The notes beneath the pieces are model-generated. The model did not search any database. It was not told the origin of the DNA and saw only the letters and a list, made by a program, of their open reading frames with translations. From positions 1-64,000 of the forward strand of contig JAZUJK010000002.1 of assembly GCA_045642705.1 (NCBI GenBank): a DNA stretch of 64,000 nucleotides, read 5' to 3'. The translations under genes and the position numbers were made by a program. Shown here one piece after another: positions 1-9,100 of the stretch (position 1 is its first letter; each line of letters opens with the position of its first letter). The DNA comes from UBA1227 sp045642705. GTDB lineage: Bacteria > Bacillota > Clostridia > Oscillospirales > Acutalibacteraceae.

Positions 1-1326
1 TTCGTCTGTGTAGCACTTGAATGTTGGGTCTTCCTCTGCAAGCTTTGCAAGAGCAATGCCCATCTTTTCCTGACCAGCCTTGGTCTTAGGCTCAATTGCT
101 ACGCGGATAACAGGATCAGGGAAGTTCATTGACTCAAGGATAATTGGGTGTTTAGGATCACAGAGTGTATCACCTGTTGTTGTATTCTTAACACCTACAC
201 AAGCAGCGATGTCACCAGCATAAACTGTGTCAAGATCCTGTCTGTGGTTTGCGTGCATCTGAAGAATACGTCCCATACGCTCGCTCTTATCCTTAACTGA
301 GTTAAGAACTGTAGCACCAGCATCTACTGTACCAGAGTATACACGGAAGAAACAAAGCTTACCTACGAATGGGTCAGTTGCAATCTTGAATGCAAGAGCT
401 GCGAATGGCTCATTGTCTGTTGAGTGTCTTTCTTCTTCATCATCTGTCTTAGGGTTAATACCCTTGATAGCAGCAACGTCTGTTGGAGCTGGCATATAAT
501 CAACAATAGCATCGAGAAGTGGCTGAACACCCTTGTTACGATATGATGTACCGCAGCAAACTGGTACCATCTCGTTTTCAATTGTTGCTTTACGAATAGC
601 TTTCTTAATCTCTGGGATTGTAAGCTCTTCGCCTTCTAAGTATTTTTCCATGAGCTCTTCATCGAGTGTAGCAACAGCTTCGAGAAGTTCATCATGATAT
701 TTCTGTGCAAGTTCCTTCATATCGTCAGGAATGTCTTCATCACGAACATCCTTACCCATGTCGTCGTAATAAACTTCGGCACGCATATTGATGAGGTCGA
801 TGATTCCCTTGAATGTAGCTTCAACACCGATTGGGAGCTGAATTGGAACTGCATTACATTTGAAACGGTCCTTGATCATATCAAGTACGTTATAGAAATC
901 TGCACCCATGATGTCCATCTTATTAACGTAAATCATACGTGGTACAGAATATTCATCAGCCTGACGCCATACGGTCTCTGACTGAGGCTCAACACCGCCC
1001 TTAGCACAGAGAACTGTTACAGAACCATCAAGTACGCGAAGTGAACGCTGTACTTCAACTGTAAAGTCTACGTGACCCGGGGTGTCGATAATATTGATAC
1101 GATGATCTTTCCAGAAACATGTGGTTGCAGCAGAAGTGATTGTGATACCACGCTCCTGCTCCTGAGCCATCCAGTCCATGGTAGCAGCACCATCATGTGT
1201 TTCACCGATCTTATGGTTTACACCTGTGTAGTAAAGAATACGCTCTGTTGTTGTAGTCTTACCAGCATCGATGTGAGCCATAATACCGATATTTCTGGTC
1301 ATTTCCAAAGATACCTGTCTAGGCAT
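1..1326 (-). CDS. fusA: Elongation factor G, C-terminal part beyond the window
   Basis: Translational GTPase that moves tRNA and mRNA through the ribosome after peptide bond formation. The visible 442 residues start MPRQVSLEMTRNIGIMAHID and hold the G-domain motifs AHIDAGKTTT (G1), DTPGHVDF (G3) and NKMD (G4), followed by the start of domain II. The gene runs off the left edge, so roughly the last third (domains III-V) is not seen. The ATG at 1326 is preceded by TAGGAGGT at good spacing. It lies 35 nt after rpsG, as in the classical str operon, and is probably co-transcribed with rpsL and rpsG. No tuf gene is visible because the window ends here. Confidence 0.97.
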   Translation of the reverse strand, partial: MPRQVSLEMTRNIGIMAHIDAGKTTTTERILYYTGVNHKIGETHDGAATMDWMAQEQERGITITSAATTCFWKDHRINIIDTPGHVDFTVEVQRSLRVLDGSVTVLCAKGGVEPQSETVWRQADEYSVPRMIYVNKMDIMGADFYNVLDMIKDRFKCNAVPIQLPIGVEATFKGIIDLINMRAEVYYDDMGKDVRDEDIPDDMKELAQKYHDELLEAVATLDEELMEKYLEGEELTIPEIKKAIRKATIENEMVPVCCGTSYRNKGVQPLLDAIVDYMPAPTDVAAIKGINPKTDDEEERHSTDNEPFAALAFKIATDPFVGKLCFFRVYSGTVDAGATVLNSVKDKSERMGRILQMHANHRQDLDTVYAGDIAACVGVKNTTTGDTLCDPKHPIILESMNFPDPVIRVAIEPKTKAGQEKMGIALAKLAEEDPTFKCYTDE

Positions 1327-1361
1327 ATTTACCTCCTATAGTTGCAAATGCTATGCACAGA

Positions 1362-1832
1362 TTAATATCTGAAATGTGCAAAAGCCTTGTTTGCTTCTGC
1401 CATTCTGTGCATTTCTTCTTTTCTCTTGAATGCGCCACCAGACTGGTTAACTGCATCAAGGATCTCATTTGCAAGTCTCTCCTTCATTGTTCTTTCAGAA
1501 CGCTGACGTGAGAAAAGAGTAATCCAACGAAGACCGAGTGTCTGTCTTCTCTCTGGACGTACCTCGATAGGTACCTGGTAAGTAGCACCACCGATACGGC
1601 GTGCTTTTACCTCAAGTAAAGGCATTACGTTTTCCATAGCCTCCTCGAAAACTTCGAGTGGCTCTCTGCCTGTTTTTTCGTTTATGATAGCAAAAGCGTC
1701 GTAGACAATTTTCTGAGCTACACCCTTCTTACCATCAAGCATAACATTGTTTATTAAACGTGTTACGAGTTTAGAATTGTAAAGCGGATCTGGCAAAACA
1801 TCACGTTTTGCGATTTGGCCTCTTCTTGGCAC
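1362..1832 (-). CDS. rpsG: 30S ribosomal protein S7
   Basis: Primary 16S rRNA-binding protein of the small-subunit head; in enteric bacteria it also represses the str operon. From the GTG at 1832 the product is 156 residues starting (M)PRRGQIAKRDVLPDPLYNSK, which matches the family length and N-terminus. An in-frame ATG lies 18 nt upstream at 1850, but the sequence ATGAAGGAGGGAAGC after it is itself the ribosome binding site for the GTG, so the longer form is rejected. A 151-nt gap separates it from rpsL. Confidence 0.96.
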   Translation of the reverse strand: MPRRGQIAKRDVLPDPLYNSKLVTRLINNVMLDGKKGVAQKIVYDAFAIINEKTGREPLEVFEEAMENVMPLLEVKARRIGGATYQVPIEVRPERRQTLGLRWITLFSRQRSERTMKERLANEILDAVNQSGGAFKRKEEMHRMAEANKAFAHFRY

Positions 1833-1907
1833 TTCGCTTCCCTCCTTCATATTAATGATATCTTAGGTACTCGAGTGACAAATTCCCGTGGCGCCAATGA
1901 AAGAGGC

Positions 1908-1953
1908 ACATATATATATGTACACTCTTACATTGGTTGCGCAATATTACGCA
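1908..1953 (-). other. rpsL-rpsG intercistronic palindromes
   Basis: The 151-nt spacer between rpsL and rpsG holds a perfect 14-bp AT palindrome (ACATATATATATGT, 1908-1921) and a near-perfect 16-bp one (1938-1953, TGCGCAATATTACGCA, one G-U in RNA). In E. coli the equivalent spacer carries the S7 target used for autoregulation. Whether this spacer does the same is inference; there is no clear T tract, so it is not an obvious terminator. Confidence 0.4.
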
Positions 1954-1983
1954 GCCTGCAAGAAGATTTGTCCTTTAACGATT

Positions 1984-2406
1984 TTAGGCTTTCTTAGCCT
2001 TAGGTCTCTTAGCACCGTACTTAGATCTAGCCTGCATACGATCTGTAACGCCCTGAGTATCAAGAGTACCACGAATAATATGGTAACGAACACCAGGAAG
2101 GTCCTTTACACGGCCGCCTCTGATAAGTACAACGCTATGTTCCTGAAGGTTATGACCTACACCTGGGATGTAAGCTGATACTTCAATACCGTTAGTAAGA
2201 CGAACTCTGGCGATCTTACGAAGAGCTGAGTTAGGCTTCTTAGGTGTTGCAGTTTTAACAGCTGTGCAAACGCCTCTCTTCTGTGGAGAATTAGTGTCAG
2301 TCATGACATTCTTCTTAGAGTTGAGACCCTTACCGAGTGCTGGTGCAGTTGACTTCTTAACAGATGTCTGTCTACCCTGACGAACAAGTTGGTTAAAGGT
2401 TGGCAA
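1984..2406 (-). CDS. rpsL: 30S ribosomal protein S12
   Basis: Decoding-centre protein that controls translational accuracy. The start is taken as the TTG at 2406, giving 140 residues beginning (M)PTFNQLVRQGRQ. GGAGGTG sits at good spacing before it, and the in-frame ATG at 2421 is part of that Shine-Dalgarno region. The streptomycin-relevant lysines are wild type: the second K of TPKKPNSALRK and the K of GRVKDLPG. The gene follows rpoC directly, without the L7Ae-like gene that Bacillus has at this point. A candidate TATAAT box upstream suggests its own promoter in addition to read-through from rpoBC. Confidence 0.96.
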   Translation of the reverse strand: MPTFNQLVRQGRQTSVKKSTAPALGKGLNSKKNVMTDTNSPQKRGVCTAVKTATPKKPNSALRKIARVRLTNGIEVSAYIPGVGHNLQEHSVVLIRGGRVKDLPGVRYHIIRGTLDTQGVTDRMQARSKYGAKRPKAKKA

Positions 2407-2426
2407 TACTTTCACCTCCATTAATA

Positions 2427-2456
2427 ATATAACCTATTATATTTATAAGAAAATAT
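2427..2456 (-). promoter_or_regulatory. Candidate rpsL promoter
   Basis: On the minus strand a perfect TATAAT lies about 20 nt upstream of the rpsL ribosome binding site, in an AT-rich stretch. The best -35 candidate (TTGCCT) is 19 nt upstream, so the box is only moderately convincing. It would give the str genes a promoter separate from rpoBC. Confidence 0.35.
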
Positions 2457-2474
2457 GCGTAGGCAAGATAGTAT

Positions 2475-2510
2475 TTTACCCTATTGGCAAGTCAATGTCA
2501 ATAGGGTAAA
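2475..2510 (-). other. rpoC-rpsL intergenic hairpin
   Basis: A perfect 12-bp inverted repeat, TTTACCCTATTG (2475-2486) and CAATAGGGTAAA (2499-2510), with a 12-nt loop lies between the rpoC stop and rpsL. No T tract follows on the minus strand, so it is more likely a processing or attenuation hairpin than a strong intrinsic terminator. Confidence 0.55.
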
Positions 2511-2532
2511 TTTACTTAATTTATGCGATTTA

Positions 2533-5500
2533 TCAGTCTTCTACAGATGCGTCAGCGGCGTCATCTACATCAACATCCAAGAACATGTCTGCATCAATGG
2601 TGTTGAACTCTGAGCCAACCTTCTTTACGTCAACTTCGCCATATACTTTCATACCTGTACCGGATGGAAGCAACTTACCGATGATAACGTTCTCCTTGAG
2701 GCCCTGAAGTGTATCAACTTTGCCCTTAATTGCGGCATCTGTGAGTACACGAGTTGTCTCCTGGAATGAAGCTGCTGAGAGGAATGAATCAGTTGCAAGA
2801 GAAGCCTTAGTGATACCAAGAAGCATTGGAATACCAGTTGCGAGTGCAGGCTCTCTGCCCTCTGCCTTGGCAAGCTTCTTAACTCTACGGTTTTCAGCGT
2901 AGAAGTCAGACTTATCAACAACTGTGCCAGAGAGAAGTTCTGTCTCGCCGACCTCGTCGACCTTAATCTTCTTCATCATCTGACGGATGATAACCTCGAT
3001 GTGCTTATCGTTGATATCAACACCCTGAGTACGGTATGCTGACTGAACTTCACGGATGAGGTAATCATAAACTGCATCTACGCCCATGATGTCAAGGAGG
3101 TCGTGTGGGTTGAGTGAACCCTCTGTGAGAGCCTCACCCTTCTTAACCTCAGCGCCATCCTGGATGCGCTGACGTATACGTAGACCATAAGGGATGAGAT
3201 ACTGCTTCTCTTCGCCTTCGTCTGCATTTGTGATAATTACATACTTACTCTTCTTGATCTCCTGAATTGATGCAATACCATCGATTTCAGAGAGAATAGC
3301 AAGTGTCTTAGGCTTACGCGCTTCAAAGAGTTCTTCTACTCTTGGAAGACCCTGTGTGATATCTGCAGCAGATGCTACACCACCGGTATGGAATGTACGC
3401 ATGGTAAGCTGTGTACCAGGCTCACCGATTGACTGAGCAGCGATGATACCTACTGCCTCACCAACTGTAACAGGACCACCTGTTGCAAGGTTACGGCCAT
3501 AGCAGTGCATACATACACCATGCTGTGACTGACATGTGAGAAGAGATCTGATTTGGATTTCTGCTCTCTGTCCCTCTGGTGTGTGTGACTTAACATATGC
3601 TTCTACACGTGCAGCATCATCCTTACGCATCATCTTGGATGCAGACTGGATGAGCTCGCCTGTCTTCTCATCAACGAGATCGTCGAGGAGGTAACGGCCT
3701 TCGAGACGCTCAGAGAGTTCCTCGATTACACGGCCATCTGCTTCGATATCATATACTGCGATACCATCGTGACATCCACAGTCCTCTTCACGAACAATGA
3801 TTTCCTGTGATACGTCAACAAGACGACGTGTGAGGTAACCAGAGTCAGCTGTACGAAGAGCTGTATCTGCAAGACCTTTACGAGCACCACGAGATGAGAT
3901 GAAGTACTCGAGGATGTTAAGGCCTTCACGGTAGTTAGCACGAATAGGAATTTCGATTGTCTTACCTGATGTATTGGCAATAAGACCACGCATACCAGCG
4001 AGCTGGTTAAGCTGTGAGTCAGAACCACGGGCACCAGAGTCGATCATCATGAAGATTGGGTTGTACTTACCGAGGTTGTCCTTAAGACCTGCAGATACTT
4101 CACGGGTACATACGTCCCAAGCACCGAGTTTAAGTCTTCTTGCCTCAGCATCAGACAACATACCACGCTGGTAGAGTCTGTCAATCTTATCAATATGAGC
4201 TTCTGTCTCAGCGATAGAAATCTTCTTAGATTCAGGAATCTTAGCATCGCAGACAGCAACTGTAATACCAGAAAGTGTTGAGTACTTATAGCCCTGAGCC
4301 TTGATTGCATCAAGTACTTCTGATGTCTTGGCTGTGCCATGAGTCTCAATACAACGATCAATAATCTTACCGAGTGACTTCTTAGTGATGAGCATGTCAC
4401 ACTCGAGAAGGAACTCGTTGCCAGGGATTGTTCTATCAACAAATCCGAGGTCCTGTGGAATAGGATTATTGAAGATAATCTTACCAAGTGTTGTATCAAC
4501 GAGAGCAGACTTTGTCTCGCCATTAATTTCCTTGGTCATACGTACGCGAATCTTAGAGTGAAGTGTAATCTCGCCCTCGTCAAAGGCCATCTGAGCCTCG
4601 TTGACATCGCGGAATACCTTACCCTCGCCGATTTCGCCGTCCTTATCAAGTGTTAAGTAATAAGAACCAAGAACCATGTCCTGGGTTGGTACTGTAACTG
4701 GACGACCATCAGATGGCTTGAGCAAGTTGTTAGCTGCGAGCATGAGGAAGCGAGCCTCAGCCTGTGCCTCTGCAGATAGTGGTACGTGAACAGCCATCTG
4801 GTCACCGTCGAAATCGGCGTTGAATGCTGTACATGCAAGTGGGTGGAGCTTGATAGCACGACCATCAACAAGTACAGGCTCAAATGCCTGGATACCAAGT
4901 CTATGAAGTGTAGGAGCACGGTTGAGCATTACAGGGTGATTCTTGATTACAACTTCAAGAGCATCCCATACCTCATCCTTAGAGCGTTCTACCATCTTAC
5001 GAGCTGACTTGATGTTGCCGGCAACGCCAGTTTCAACAAGACGCTTCATAACGAATGGCTTGAAGAGTTCAAGTGCCATCTCCTTAGGGAGACCACACTG
5101 GTACATTTTAAGTTCTGGACCTACAACGATAACAGAACGTCCTGAGTAGTCAACACGCTTACCAAGGAGGTTCTGACGGAAACGTCCCTGCTTACCTTTC
5201 AGCATGTCTGAAAGAGATTTAAGTGGACGGTTGTTAGGACCTGTTACTGGACGGCCACGACGACCGTTATCGATAAGAGCATCAACTGCTTCCTGAAGCA
5301 TACGCTTCTCGTTGCGGATAATGATATCAGGAGCACCGAGTTCAAGAAGTCTCTTGAGACGGTTGTTACGGTTGATAACTCTTCTGTAGAGGTCGTTAAG
5401 GTCTGATGTTGCGAAACGACCACCATCAAGTTGAACCATAGGACGGATGTCTGGTGGAATTACAGGAATTACATCGAGAACCATCCACTCTGGCTTATTT

Positions 5501-6180
5501 CCAGAATTGTTGAATGCATCAACAACCTCAAGACGCTTTAAGAGTCTTGCCTTCTTCTGACCGCTTGCAGTCTTGAGTTCCTCACGGAGCTGCTCTGCAA
5601 GAGCAGGTACATCAATTTCAGCAAGAAGCTTCTTGATGGATTCTGCACCCATTCCTGCTTCGAACTCATCCTCATACTTCTCGCGCATATCCTCATACTC
5701 TTTTTCTGAGAGTACCTGATACTTCTCGAGAGGTGTAGAACCTGGATCAGTTACGATATAGAGTGCGAAATAGAGAACTTTTTCAAGGTTACGTGGGCTG
5801 ATATCAAGCATAAGTCCCATACGTGATGGAATACCCTTGAAATACCAGATATGTGAAACAGGTGCTGCAAGTTCTACGTGACCCATACGCTCACGACGAA
5901 CCTTGGCCTTAGTAATTTCAACGCCGCAGCGTTCGCATATCTTGCCCTTATAGCGGATTCTCTTGTACTTACCGCAGTAGCATTCCCAGTCCTTAGTAGG
6001 TCCGAAAATACGCTCGCAGTACAAGCCGTCACGCTCAGGCTTGAGTGTTCTATAGTTAATTGTTTCTGGCTTCTTTACTTCACCATATGACCATGAACGA
6101 ATAGCGTCTGGAGAAGCAAGGCCGATTTTAATAGATTCAAATTCGATTTCTGTTGAACCGATTGGCTGAATATCTGTCAT
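2533..6180 (-). CDS. rpoC: DNA-directed RNA polymerase subunit beta'
   Basis: Catalytic subunit of RNA polymerase. The 1215 residues are near the normal Firmicute length. The N-terminal zinc finger has C67, C69, C82 and C85. The absolutely conserved active-site loop NADFDGDQMAVH binds the catalytic Mg2+. A second cysteine set (CGCHD and CQSQHGVCMHCYG) follows in the C-terminal half, and the trigger-loop area contains MRTFHTGGVA. The ATG at 6180 has a GGAGGGG-like binding site 14 nt after the rpoB stop, so the pair is one transcript. No frameshift or large insertion was seen. Confidence 0.98.
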   Translation of the reverse strand: MTDIQPIGSTEIEFESIKIGLASPDAIRSWSYGEVKKPETINYRTLKPERDGLYCERIFGPTKDWECYCGKYKRIRYKGKICERCGVEITKAKVRRERMGHVELAAPVSHIWYFKGIPSRMGLMLDISPRNLEKVLYFALYIVTDPGSTPLEKYQVLSEKEYEDMREKYEDEFEAGMGAESIKKLLAEIDVPALAEQLREELKTASGQKKARLLKRLEVVDAFNNSGNKPEWMVLDVIPVIPPDIRPMVQLDGGRFATSDLNDLYRRVINRNNRLKRLLELGAPDIIIRNEKRMLQEAVDALIDNGRRGRPVTGPNNRPLKSLSDMLKGKQGRFRQNLLGKRVDYSGRSVIVVGPELKMYQCGLPKEMALELFKPFVMKRLVETGVAGNIKSARKMVERSKDEVWDALEVVIKNHPVMLNRAPTLHRLGIQAFEPVLVDGRAIKLHPLACTAFNADFDGDQMAVHVPLSAEAQAEARFLMLAANNLLKPSDGRPVTVPTQDMVLGSYYLTLDKDGEIGEGKVFRDVNEAQMAFDEGEITLHSKIRVRMTKEINGETKSALVDTTLGKIIFNNPIPQDLGFVDRTIPGNEFLLECDMLITKKSLGKIIDRCIETHGTAKTSEVLDAIKAQGYKYSTLSGITVAVCDAKIPESKKISIAETEAHIDKIDRLYQRGMLSDAEARRLKLGAWDVCTREVSAGLKDNLGKYNPIFMMIDSGARGSDSQLNQLAGMRGLIANTSGKTIEIPIRANYREGLNILEYFISSRGARKGLADTALRTADSGYLTRRLVDVSQEIIVREEDCGCHDGIAVYDIEADGRVIEELSERLEGRYLLDDLVDEKTGELIQSASKMMRKDDAARVEAYVKSHTPEGQRAEIQIRSLLTCQSQHGVCMHCYGRNLATGGPVTVGEAVGIIAAQSIGEPGTQLTMRTFHTGGVASAADITQGLPRVEELFEARKPKTLAILSEIDGIASIQEIKKSKYVIITNADEGEEKQYLIPYGLRIRQRIQDGAEVKKGEALTEGSLNPHDLLDIMGVDAVYDYLIREVQSAYRTQGVDINDKHIEVIIRQMMKKIKVDEVGETELLSGTVVDKSDFYAENRRVKKLAKAEGREPALATGIPMLLGITKASLATDSFLSAASFQETTRVLTDAAIKGKVDTLQGLKENVIIGKLLPSGTGMKVYGEVDVKKVGSEFNTIDADMFLDVDVDDAADASVED

Positions 6181-6194
6181 TGTGCTTCCCCTCC

Positions 6195-9100
6195 TTATTC
6201 TTCAATGCCCATCTCAAAATCAGATGGACCTTCAATATCATCAATATCGTTAGAGAACTCTGCGTCTTCATCAAACATAGGTTCAATAACTTCTCCGTTC
6301 TCATCAACTGTTGTTGCGAAACCTTCTGCGCCCTCAGCATCGTTTACAATCTGTGGCTGGAAGTTTTCGTTTTCAACGAGACGGAAGTTTACATCATCTG
6401 TATCGAAGTTCTGGCGTAGGTCAATTTCATTGTCGTCTTTATCAAGAACCTTAACATCAAGACCGAGGGACTGAAGTTCCTTGATAAGTACCTTGAATGA
6501 CTCAGGTACGCCTGACTTAGGTACGCTCTGGCCCTTAACGATAGCCTCATAAGTCTTAACACGACCAACAATATCGTCTGACTTGATTGTGAGGATTTCC
6601 TGAAGAGTATAAGCAGCACCATATGCTTCGAGTGCCCATACTTCCATCTCACCGAAACGCTGACCACCGAACTGAGCTTTACCACCAAGTGGCTGCTGAG
6701 TAACGAGTGAGTAAGGTCCTGTGGATCTCGCATGGATCTTATCATCAACAAGATGATGGAGCTTCAAGTAGTACATAACACCAACGGTTACAGCGTTGTC
6801 GAATGGCTTACCTGTACGTCCGTCGATAAGTTTTGTCTTACCAAAGCGATATTCATAAGCAGCATCAATAAATTCATGCTCCTCATCTGTCTTAGTGTTT
6901 GCCTTGAGGAACTCGATGAGGTCTGTAAGAACATAGCCGTTCTTCTCATTCATATCCTCATACTTTAGAACAAGTTCCTTAATCTTGTCGTTGCCCTCGG
7001 ACAAGAGCTTAGACTCTGAAAGGAAGTACTGAACGTCCTCCTCATGAGCACCGTCAAATACAGGTGTCATAATCTTCCAGCCCTTGAGACGAGCGGCCAT
7101 GCCAATATTAACCTCGAGTACCTGTCCGATGTTCATACGTGAAGGTACGCCGAGAGGGTTAAGTACGATATCAAGTGGAGTACCATCAGGAAGGAATGGC
7201 ATATCCTCCTGAGGAAGGATGCGGGATACAACACCCTTGTTACCATGACGACCGGCCATCTTATCGCCGACTTGAATCTTTCTCTTTTGAGCGATATAGC
7301 AGCGAACTACCTTATTAACGCCTGGTGACAATTCGTCTGAGTTCTCTCTTGTGAATATCTCAACGTTTACAACGATACCATATTCACCGTGAGGAACACG
7401 AAGTGATGTATCACGAACTTCACGTGCCTTCTCACCAAAGATTGCACGGAGAAGTCGCTCCTCTGCTGTGAGCTCAGTCTCACCCTTTGGTGTTACCTTA
7501 CCAACAAGGATATCACCTGAGTGAACCTCAGCACCAATACGGATAACACCAAACTCGTCGAGGTCTGCGAGAGCATCGTCGCCGACATTTGGAATATCAC
7601 GTGTGATTTCTTCTGGTCCAAGCTTAGTGTCACGAGCTTCGAGTTCGTACTCTTCGATATGAATTGATGTGTAAACGTCATCACGTACAATCTTTTCATT
7701 GAGGAGAACAGCATCCTCGTAGTTGTAACCTTCCCAAGTCATGAAGCCGATGAGTGCATTCTTACCAAGTGAAATCTCACCGTGGTCAGTTGCAGGACCA
7801 TCAGCGATAACCTGCTTTGCTTCAACCTTCTCACCAAGAGATACGATTGGGCGCTGGTTTACACATGTGCCCTGGTTAGATCTCATAAACTTGATGAGTT
7901 CATATGTATCGATAGAACCATTCTTGGTTTCGATTTCAATTGTTGTTGCGTCAACGCGGATAACCTTACCAGCGTTCTTCGCAAGAACTACAACACCTGA
8001 GTCAACAGCTGCTTTGCGTTCCATACCAGTTCCAACAAATGGAGCTTGTGTCTTCATAAGAGGTACAGCCTGACGCTGCATGTTAGATCCCATGAGGGCA
8101 CGGTTAGCATCGTCGTTCTCGAGGAATGGGATCATTGCTGTAGCAACAGATACGAGCATTCTTGGAGATACGTCCATGTAATCTGGTACCATACGGTCAA
8201 CTTCTGCGAACTCGTCACGGTAACGGATAGTAACCTTTTCTCTTGCAAAGCAACCATTCTCATCGAGTGGTTCGTTTGCCTGAGCAACTCTGTAATTATC
8301 CTCAACATCAGCTGTCATATATACAACTTCGTCGAGAACCTTACCTGTCTTCTTGTCAACCTTGCGGAAAGGAGCCTCGATGAAACCGTACTTATTGATA
8401 CGAGCAAATGTTGCGAGGTAAGAAATAAGTCCGATGTTAGGACCTTCTGGAGTCTCGATAGGACACATACGACCATAGTGGCTGTAATGTACGTCACGAA
8501 CTTCGAATCCAGCACGGTCTCTTGACAAACCGCCAGGACCGAGGGCTGACAGACGACGCTTGTGAGTAAGCTCAGCAAGTGGGTTTGTCTGATCCATGAA
8601 CTGTGAAAGTGGTGATGAACCAAAGAACTCTTTTACAGCTGCAACTACAGGTCTGATATTAATGAGTGCCTGTGGAGTTGCCTTCTCTGGCTCCTGTGCC
8701 TGGAGAGACATACGCTCACGTACAACTCTCTCCATACGTGTAAATCCAATTCTAAACTGATTCTGGAGTAATTCGCCGACTGAACGAATACGGCGGTTAC
8801 CGAGATGGTCGATATCATCAATTGTACCTACATTTGATGCAAGGCAGTTCATGTAGTTAATTGATGCAAAGATATCGTCGATAATAATATGCTTTGGAAT
8901 AAGGTCGTCGCAGCGCTCTGCGAGAGCAGCGAGTACGTCCTTCTTCTTAGAGTTCTCTGCAAGTACTTCCATGAGTACTGTGTAGCGAACCTTCTCATTG
9001 ATTGCGATTTCTTCAAGCTCGTCCTCTGTGATTTTGAGACCCTTGAGGTATGGAAGAGCATCAACCATGCCATTTGAAATGACCTTGATTTCTCTGCCAT

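Noticed and set aside
1833..1850. ATG start for rpsG at 1850
   Set aside because: The added codons are the Shine-Dalgarno sequence itself; the GTG at 1832 gives the family N-terminus and length.
2475..2510. rpoC-rpsL hairpin as an intrinsic terminator
   Set aside because: No T tract on the minus strand, and the downstream str genes would be cut off.
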